From positions 992,001-1,056,000 of the forward strand of contig JAGVVL010000027.1 of NCBI GenBank assembly GCA_018287875.1: a DNA stretch of 64,000 nt. Reading direction: 5' to 3'. How positions within the stretch are numbered: the first letter of the stretch is position 1; each line of letters begins with the position of its first letter. The position numbers and the translations under genes are program-made. Source of the stretch: Nigrospora sphaerica. Its lineage: Eukaryota > Ascomycota > Sordariomycetes > Amphisphaeriales > Apiosporaceae. Positions 56,920 to 64,000 of this stretch are shown here, piece by piece. The notes beneath the pieces are model-generated. The model ran no database searches. It saw only the letters and a program-made list of their open reading frames with translations, and was not told the DNA's origin.

Positions 56920-57780
56920 AACTCTGTTCCATGCAGACACCATACTTGGATCACCCCTCGGAAGATCACTACCTGTCAAGCTGAAGTTCCGGTAAGCGCG
57001 ACAGATCTGGAGAGATCACCACCATCGCTCGGTCGAAGTTCCGGTAGACTGAGTGAACAATACCACGCTGATTCCCCCTGATAAGCCGAAGTCCCGGTAG
57101 GCAAGACAGGCGTGGAAGCCAGCGAGTCCTGGTGTTGCAGGCGAAGAATAGGTGACGTTCAGCCTGTTGATCAGGCTTTCCCCTCGTGTTCGCCTGGACT
57201 ACAGCTACTTCACGCAACTGGATTGCACTCACAAAGACACAAAATCCCCCCGAAAACCCTTCATCTGTTCTCCCCTTCTTTCTACCTTTTCTGCGACTCA
57301 CCCCTCACTTGAAGTTTGCTTCGTGGTGCAGAAATTTTCTGTTCCCGAGACATTCCCCTTTTCCACCAACTCTAGTTTGCACGGGCAGAAATTTTCTGTT
57401 CCCGAAATCTTTCCGTCTCTTCACCAACTTTGGTTTGCACGGGCAGAAACTTCTGTTCCCGAGATCTTTCCGTTTCTTCACCAACTCTGGCTCGCACGGA
57501 TAGAAATTTTCTGTTCCCGAAACATCCCTCTCTTCTTCCGATTTTGGTTGGTCCGTCACAGTTAACTCTTGCTTCCCGCCAGTTGGACTTTGGTTCGCGC
57601 TGGTAGGAAATTTCTGTGGCCGAGAAATTCGACTAAGAGGTCTGGTACGGAGCCTTGACTGGTTATTCACCCGCTGCAAACAGCGTCAATCTGGAATTGC
57701 TTCCATCCACGACCCCGACATCGGTCCATCACAAACAGGTTGACTGATTCATCTCGACTCTTTCTATGTTAAGAGACTGG
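56920..57780 (+). promoter_or_regulatory. leader / possible LTR region of a Ty3/Gypsy-like element
   Basis: The region precedes gag. It carries gaagttccggta-like repeats (56985-57095), the 57-bp tandem array and a pyrimidine-rich leader. No matching second LTR is found downstream, so the LTR assignment is tentative. Confidence 0.4.
57331..57545. repeat. tandem repeat, 57-bp period, about four units
   Basis: The core ctgttcccga recurs at 57339, 57396, 57453 and 57511 with related flanks (gcacgggcagaaatttt..., caccaactttggttt). Because 57 is a multiple of three it creates a repetitive but spurious ORF. Confidence 0.9.
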
Positions 57781-57917
57781 ACAGCATATAAGTGCCCGGA
57801 CATCCAGCACTCCAGTTTTCTCTCATCTCCATTCATTATCACCTTTTATCTTAACATCATCCCTTTATCATCACCTTTCATCTCAACATCGTCTCTTCAT
57901 CATCTCGACTTGTTGCC

Positions 57918-59723
57918 ATGCTTCCCAGCAAACAGTCTGCTGGTGACAACCCGCAACGCCCAGGGGAAGGTTCATTCGGTCCAATTCACCCTCATCCAGG
58001 TCCATTGTACAGTGACCTGCCTCCAACCCGACCAGAGAAGCTGGGCTGCAACCGGGAGACAATGGAGTATCTTGACCAAACTATCCAGGCGAACAAGGCT
58101 CAAACCGAGCGTCAACCTCATGAGTTGAACACTCAGATAGGCCACGGGTTCGAACAGATGCGACAGCTGCTCGAGGGGCTGGCGATGCCTCGGAATCCAG
58201 CACCTCCGGCGCCCCCTGTCCCCCCTGCAGAACCAGCACCTCCTGGTCCTCAACCTCCTAGTCCTCAGCCTCCCGGTCCTCAACCTCCTGGTCCTCAACC
58301 TCCCGGTCCTCAACCTTCTTGCCCGCCGCCGCAGGGCGCTCGACCCGGCCTCTCGAGGGAGATTTCAAAGTCTCCCCCTCTCAGTCCATTTCCCGATATG
58401 CCAGGTCTCGCACTTGCATAGCCCACTCCTGTCCTTCGTCTTAAGAAAGATGACATCGGTGTTTTTGATCCTAACTTCCCTGACCCGAAAGACGACGGTA
58501 CTGTCTCGTCCGGAAATGATACGGTGTTGACGGATATGTATGCCTTTACGGAACCCATCCATACCTTTCTCGAGACTAGAGACACACAGAAGGCTCACGA
58601 AAAGCAGACCCTGGGTATGTTCCAAACCCTTTTAGGAGGACCAGCGCTCCGCTGGTGGAATACTGAAGCGTCCGCTATCTCTCGACGGACTTGGAAGGAG
58701 TCCGGCCTCTTCCACGTTCTTTCAAAGTTGGCAGCACGATTTTCCCCTGACCTAGCTGCCGCCACGCGGAAGTTTACATCGGCCCGACTCACCTTGAACG
58801 ATGTGGTTCAGGATGAAAATGCGCTGACTACCTACATCGGGAACATGCTACGATAGGCCCGCTGCATGCGCATCTTCGACCCTGCCATCGGCAACTGGTA
58901 CGGCGTGATGGTCCAGGTGTGGTCCTCTATGTCGGTGGAGATCATGCAGTACTTACGGCAGCCGTCTCCCCATGAGGACCTGGAGAGTTACATCAAGATG
59001 GTCGAACAGACTAGGGCAACTCTTCTTGCGGCAGGACGGGCTAAGCGCAGCTATCGCGGTGTGCTCCCCACGTCCACATCCACCTCCCGACCAGATCGGC
59101 TACCCCTCTCTGGGAGCAACCGTCGTGAGGACTCCAGTCAGGGCACCCGGAAGCCGGACCAGCAGAGCACTTCGTACCGCCCCAGCTACCCACGTGACTT
59201 TCGTTCCGACCGTCGAAGCGACCGTCGTTCGGACAACCGACGTTTTGACGACCGCCGTGTCGACGACCGTCGCCAGGACCGACGTGACGTTCCACTAGAT
59301 CATCGCCCGACCGGACGGAACGACCGTGAGTGGAAGAAAGAAGACAAAGTCTTTCACACGGCACCCGCCGATGACCCCGCTGCTGGAGGGTTGGACCCAG
59401 AACCAGAGCCTTCGGAGGTAGGATCCGGAGACGACTCTGGTGACGACGACTCTTCGGAGGAAGGATACCACGTCCAAGTTTTGGATACCACAGTGTCCTG
59501 CCAACGTTGTGATCGCCGCTTCGATACAAGACACCAGCTGAAGGCACATCAACGTCGCTGCAGTCTCAAGGACCAGCTGAAAGGTCAGCTCATCCATACC
59601 CCCTCGTCGGCGGACACAAGCAGACAAGTCTGTGGGTACTGTCACCAGATGTTCCGTTACCGCAAAATCATGTTCGCCCATCTTCGGAATGGATGTCCCA
59701 TTGCCGCACAGCAGGTCCCTTAG
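57918..59723 (+). pseudogene. Ty3/Gypsy-like gag with three in-frame TAG stops
   Basis: A single frame runs from the ATG at 57918. It has a Pro-rich linker (PGPQPPG repeats) and the gag core (TFLETRDTQKAHEKQTLGMFQTLLGGPALRWW..., LVSKLAARF-like). An Arg/Asp-rich region follows, then two zinc fingers of the C..C....H...C type (CQRCDRRF...HQRRC and CGYCHQMF...HLRNGC). TAG interrupts it at 58419-58421, 58854-58856 and 59721-59723. All three are explained by CAG to TAG, the change RIP favours. The element is dead. Confidence 0.85.
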
Positions 59724-59809
59724 GAACGCATCTACGACCGACCTCCCGATGAGGTTGCTCCCGGATCGCGTGAAACCCCTCTCCACTTGGTAGTTACCTC
59801 GGAAAACAC

Positions 59810-60208
59810 CCCGGTGGTAGAGGCTCCAGCCTGGAACCTGTGGCTGGCGTCGCTTCGCGGTCTGGCAATACTTATTTCCGGGTTCAGGCCCGCACGGAGG
59901 CCTATGGACCGGATTTGGAGGTCTGTTATGACACTGACACCGGCCTGACGCTGATCGGTGAGTCTTTCCTTCAGCGACTGAAACACCGCACCGAGGAGCG
60001 GGTGAAAGACCTGAAGGGCGTTGGCAAAGCTCGGGTGCGATCCACACAGTACGCCCATTTCACGATTTATGTAACAGGCACGGACGACGACGGTAACACT
60101 GTTATCATGAAGCTCAATCTAGAGGGACATGTTCTTCCGGACGAGCTTCGTCCGAACCTCTTGATTGGCAACATGCTCCTGGATCCATATGCGGTGAACA
60201 TCGATTAA
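59810..60208 (+). pseudogene. retropepsin-like aspartic protease fragment of the Gypsy-like element
   Basis: It follows gag in another frame. VCYDTDTGLTLIGESFL has the DTG-type active-site loop of retroviral-type proteases, and LLIGNMLLDPYAV is the flap/C-terminal Ile-Gly-x-(D/N) region. It ends at a stop made by a 4-bp insertion at about 60204-60207, compared with the inverted copy at 60790-60536, which reads through as VNIDYASDR. No RT or integrase was found in the window. Confidence 0.75.
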
Positions 60209-60450
60209 TTACGCCTCGGATCGCATTAAGCTCGAAACGATCGGACTCACCACGCCGTTCGAAGTCACCCAGAAGTCGTACTCTTGTAACCGTCGAGGGA
60301 CGAACCATTGAAAGGTCACTCTCATACCAGCCCAGTTCCGCGAGGCTTACAATCGCGACATCGACCTAGCACTAATCGTACAAGAAGCCAAGGAATCCAG
60401 CGAGGACGCTGATGGCGTTTTTCGTCACCCCGGATACTTCTTCGAACTGT
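60192..60450 (+). repeat. left arm of a 0.26-kb inverted duplication of Gypsy pol sequence
   Basis: Matches the reverse complement of 60536-60790 with scattered substitutions; 85-bp loop between. Confidence 0.92.
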
Positions 60451-60535
60451 GTGACAAACTGTTGAACCAGGCCGCGGGGAACACAGAGGCATCGATCTTG
60501 TTCGGGCCACTCAATGTGGTACAACAATCCGTTCC

Positions 60536-60790
60536 GCAGCTCGAAGAAATATCCGGGGCGACGAAAAACGTCACCAGCATCCTCGCTGGATTCCTTGGCT
60601 TCTTGTACGATTAGTGCTAGGTCGATGTCGCGATTGTAAGCCTCGCGGAACTGGGCTGGTATGAGAGTGACCTTTCAATGGTTCGTCACTCGACGGTTAC
60701 AAGAGTACACCTTCTGGGTGGCTTCGAACGGCGCGGTGAGTCCGATCGTTTTGAACTTGATGCGGTCCGAGGCGTAATCTATATTCACCG
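60536..60790 (-). repeat. right arm of the Gypsy pol inverted duplication
   Basis: On the minus strand it encodes VNIDYASDRIKFKTIGLTA, then QFREAYNRDIDLALIVQEAKES, and runs on through the loop (HIEWPEQDRCLCVPRGLVQQ), i.e. pol linker sequence before integrase. One TGA/TAA-type break is present. Confidence 0.88.
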
Positions 60791-61559
60791 GAATACACTT
60801 ACACTAGCCTCGTTAGAAAACACTACCATCTACTTATGAGCAGGGGCGCGGATGCCACAGGGCTCGGCACCGACTAACTCGGCCTGGACGTGAACACCTA
60901 GACGGCATCGCACGCTGTAAGCAGTCCGTTGGATGTCACTACGCCATCTCCATATTTCATGACGTCCTTGCTAGAAAGAGAACGTGGCTGCCAACTCTTC
61001 TGCGCCTGCGTACGGGGATCAATGCTGCTGGAATGCGCCTAAGCCGAGAGATAGTTGAAGTGCCGTAGGAGGCTTCTATCCCGACAGCTGCAACGGGGGT
61101 GACAAAGTATTCGGCTAAACGTGCGAATGCACATGCATAGTAATTACGGGCTGGCGGAGGAGGTTAGATGGGCTATCAAAGATGAACTCAGCTTTGGGGG
61201 TTTTAGTTAGCGCTCTGCTTTCCCACCGTTAAACAGGTCCGAAAGCACGTGTGAGATTTGTTTTTTCTCAGACGAATACACTCACCATGAGTGCCCTTTC
61301 TCCGCTAATCTTTCAAAACCCAAGTAAGTACCTGATAGTACCGATCGTGGTGCATTGTTGTCAGATGTACTACCTGACAGCTGTGCGCCAGCCGGCATAA
61401 GCAAAGAACTCCGTAATACTGGAGTCGTACTCCACTAGCCTACAGCGGGGAAGACAGAGAGAGCAACTTCATACCATCAATTGAGATGCCATGGATGACC
61501 CCAGAATCGAACAATCTTTAACCGCTAAGTGCCGGTGCACCGCTTACACCATTACATAA
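60791..61559. other. right edge of the transposon block
   Basis: No gene or recognised repeat; composition returns to host-like towards 61.5 kb. Confidence 0.4.
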
Positions 61560-62509
61560 TCACCTTCCGTTCCACCAATCCGTAAGCGCCTTCCGACACT
61601 CTTCGCCGCGGTAGTTGTCGGGCCAGCCATGCTCGCGATAGATGTCGCTCATCCTCTAGACCCATGTCAGTCTCGTTTTCGCAACCCCCACCCTCTTTCC
61701 TCAAGACGAACAAGTCGGAACTGGATTTACGCACCTCGGTCTCTTCGCACATCGAGCCGCCCCTCCGGGCGCGGGCCAGCACCCCGGGCCAGCTCAGGTT
61801 GCCGGGCATGCCCAGCAACGTCAGGGTGCGGTACTGAGTTCGCCACTCGCGCGTCTGCTGGAGCAGCGGGACGGTGCGATCCTCACACCACTCGTCCCGC
61901 CAAGCGCGGGGGTCGTCGGCCCCGTAGCGGCCCGGCGGGTCCGGATACACGGGGCCCGAATTAGTGTACTTGGTGATGGTGCCGTCCGTCGTGTCGAGCA
62001 TGTAGTCGGCGGATCCGCCATCCGCCCCTTTCCCCAAAGCCAAGCGTCAGCACCAGCACCATGAGTGAATGCGCAAGGCAGCACAAAAGGGGAGAGGATT
62101 CGCACGCACCCGTCGTCAGCTGCAGCACCCACGGCGGAAACCGCGGCTCGTCGTCGTCGGCCCTCCAGATGACGGGCCAGCGGCTTCGCTCCGCCACCAC
62201 CTTGCGGTAGTCGACGCAAAAGGCCATGGGCGCAACCCAGGGACACCGGCCCTCAATGTAGGGCAGGTGGGCCATCAGCGCGACCACCTCGCCCGTCTTG
62301 TTCAGCCCGCACGCGGCCACGTTCTCGGCCGTGATGCCCGGCCAGCCGCCCGGCGGCGCCGCCCGGACCGCCGACGGCTCGATGTGCGGGAGGCTTCGGT
62401 AGAACGACTCGAGGGCCTCGACCGCGGCGTCGCGCGAATAGGTAGAGGGGAACGGCAGGCGGGGGTCGGGCGGGAGGAGACGTGGATCCGGCGTTGCGAT
62501 TGACGACAT
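61560..62509 (-). CDS. conserved fungal protein of unknown function
   Basis: Three exons on the minus strand, 62509-62110, 62027-61735 and 61655-61560, give 262 aa; phases match (G|GG makes Gly; the second join is phase 0). No signal peptide or membrane helix is visible. The sequence is Trp- and Pro-rich and looks globular: GWPGITAEN, VALMAHLPYIEG, FPPWVLQLTTGADGGSADYMLDT, then a C-terminal DIYREHGWPDNY. The pattern GWP.IT.E.....GK..EVV..L.HLPYI is one I associate with uncharacterised ascomycete proteins; a distant SMI1/KNR4 (SUKH) relation is possible but not shown. The frame is intact. Confidence 0.75.
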
Positions 62510-62872
62510 GCTGGGCTACAGTTCCAAGAAGAGATTATCAGGCCTGGTGGCGCAGGTTGGGGAATAACACGTGCAAGAAGGGTAAAGCCAGCCTTCTCCG
62601 GTGGGAAGAGCTGCGACTATTTATAACCTAAGCGGCCAGGGGTCCGAAAGAGGTAATGCCCCGGTCCGTGCACATGCAGGGCGCAGACGTACCCATCCAT
62701 GCAATGCCGGCAGTATTGGGTGCCGCACTGCGGCGATGCAACCCCGCGGGCATATCTGCGTCCCTACCGGCTGGCAATGGACCGCCATGTACCACCACGA
62801 ACCGCCGCTTTTGTGATGGCCAAAGTGCTGTTGTTTATACTACGTGTGCATCTGCTTGGGGTTGTCTCGGGC
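62510..62872. other. intergenic region
   Basis: Upstream region of the unknown gene and 3' flank of the LysM gene; a TATA-like tatttataac lies near 62616-62625 (read on either strand), about 110 bp upstream of 62509. No gene seen. Confidence 0.4.
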
Positions 62873-64000
62873 TCACCCGCTCACGCCAACACAGTAGTAT
62901 TCCTTGGCCCAGAAGGAGCTACCGCAGTTCTCCCCGTTGGCACCGAGCACGGTGTTCCACGCATAAAGTTGAGCCGTGGTGATGCCGTGAGCAGCGGCAA
63001 AATCGTAGCAGCCGAGCCCGCCGTCGGCCTCGGCGAACTTGACACAGTTGGCCGCTATGCCGCTTTGCGTGGGTCCCGGCGCCGCGACCCGGGTCGTCGT
63101 GGTTGCAGGGAGGCTCCGGGTCGTCGTGGTCGGCGCGGGCGTGCCGGCCGAGACGATGCCCACGCAGTAGTACTCTTGGGCCCACAGCTGGGTGCCGCAG
63201 TTCTCGCCGTGGCTGCCGAGCACGGCGTTCCAGGCGTACAGCTGCGCGTTGGTGATGTGGTTGCGGACGGCAAAGGCGTCGCAGGAGTCGCCCTTGACGG
63301 CGCTGGCATACCGGTTGCAGCCGGGCGCGATGCCGCTCTGCGTCGGGCCCGGTGCCGGCGCCGCGCTTGTCGGCGGAGCCGTGCGCGTGCCGATGCAGTA
63401 GTACTCGCTCGCCCACAGCGCCGTTGTGCAGTCCTTGCCGTCGGTGCCGAGGACCGGGTTCCACGCGTACAGCTGCGACGGCTGGACCCCGTGCCCCATG
63501 GCGAAGTCATAACAGCCCTGGCCCGCCGTGGCCGACGCGAAGTTGTTACACTGGTGTTCGGGAATCAGTGGACGTCAAAAGCGCGACCACGCTATGGGAA
63601 GGTGCAGACGTACGTTGGACACGAGGCCGTCTTGGGTTGGGCTCGGTGCAGATCCTCCCGATACGGGATTGGCAGTGGCGCCGGGGTCGACTGTGCTGGT
63701 CGGCGTCACAACGCCTCCAGCTCCGCCACGCTGCTGGTTGTTCGCATCCGCGGCCGTTCCAAGAGGGGGCGGAGGGAGTGAATACTTTCCCGTGTTACCG
63801 GGGGCGCTGATCTAGTTAGTGGGGGCCTAATCGGTTAACAGCCACGACGCCCGTCACTCACCTCACGCAGACAAGCTGGCCCGCTGTGGGGGCATCACAT
63901 AGACCGAGAATGTACCTGTTCCAACTCATGAACTGCGACAGCGTGACGTTGCCCTCGATTCCAGCCGCGATGCTCGTACTTAGGAGAGTCAGTCCCGGGC
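62873..64000 (-). CDS. multi-LysM secreted protein, 5' end beyond the window
   Basis: Three exons are visible on the minus strand: from the window edge to 63867, then 63811-63614 and 63550-62873, all joins phase 0. The first ends in a LysM half (NVTLSQFMSWN...GQLVC). The second is a Pro/Gly/Thr linker. The last holds three further LysM modules of about 50 residues, each with CYDFA..HGI....LYAWN..LG..G..C...LW..EYYCVG spacing, separated by Thr/Pro linkers. At least four modules are therefore present. LysM binds chitin; fungal LysM proteins protect hyphae from chitinases or hide chitin from hosts, or act in the cell wall. No enzymatic (GH18) domain is visible here, but it could lie upstream outside the window. 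The signal peptide is not in view. Confidence 0.88.

Noticed and set aside
57152..57565. 137-aa frame with repeated FSVPE-like units
   Set aside because: Produced by the 57-bp tandem repeat, whose period is a multiple of three; no start context or homologue recognised.
61490..61560. tRNA-like stretch (ttcgattctgggg on the minus strand)
   Set aside because: A T-arm-like motif is present but no consistent acceptor, D and anticodon stems could be paired.
1..64000. CRISPR arrays, operons or ribosome-binding sites
   Set aside because: The DNA is eukaryotic; no regularly spaced short repeats were seen.

Overview
The window looks like nuclear DNA of a filamentous ascomycete, probably a Sordariomycete. 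Genes have short GT-AG introns (45-153 bp) with CTAAC-like branch points. There is a cellulose-binding AA9 polysaccharide monooxygenase, a LysM-repeat secreted protein, FluG/DUF3435 and Tad-type LINE sequences, and nonsense changes that mostly fit C-to-T (RIP-like) decay. No prokaryotic feature and no CRISPR was seen.

Layout. (1) 1-15.8 kb is a GC-rich, gene-bearing block: a DEK_C/SWIB chromatin protein, a Hel2/ZNF598-type RING E3 ligase, a secreted AA9 LPMO with CBM1, a seven-TM receptor-like protein, tRNA-Val(AAC) and a small secreted Cys-rich protein. (2) 15.9-61.4 kb is a transposon-dominated accessory block. It holds three long copies and one 96-bp stub of one Tad-like LINE family, a DUF3435 (Starship-captain-type) recombinase relic, and at least four short inverted-repeat element families (called R1-R4 here), several with clear 5-bp target duplications. 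It also holds a complete pogo/Fot1-type element sitting inside the LTR of a miniature LTR element (TRIM), which itself sits inside an enoyl-CoA hydratase gene. A PIF-like relic and a decayed Ty3/Gypsy gag-pro complete the transposon set. Islands of intact host genes survive here: an MFS monocarboxylate-type transporter, a complete five-exon cytochrome P450, and a three-exon small secreted protein. (3) 61.5-64 kb returns to host genes: a conserved protein of unknown function and a multi-LysM protein cut by the window end.

The most striking structure is a near-perfect inverted repeat, 50936-53424 against 54421-56910, with 2.49-kb arms around a 996-bp spacer. Each arm carries a copy of a small secreted-protein gene. 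The right copy is open and the left copy is frameshifted by one base in a G run. The spacer holds a frameshifted Fot1-type transposase fragment.

The host genes do not form an obvious single pathway. The LPMO (cellulose attack), LysM protein (chitin binding) and small secreted proteins suggest a plant-associated or plant-degrading lifestyle. P450 and transporter lie 12 kb apart, separated by transposons, so a shared biosynthetic cluster is not supported. All gene models were built by eye from splice signals and reading-frame continuity; family names come from recognised motifs, not from searches.
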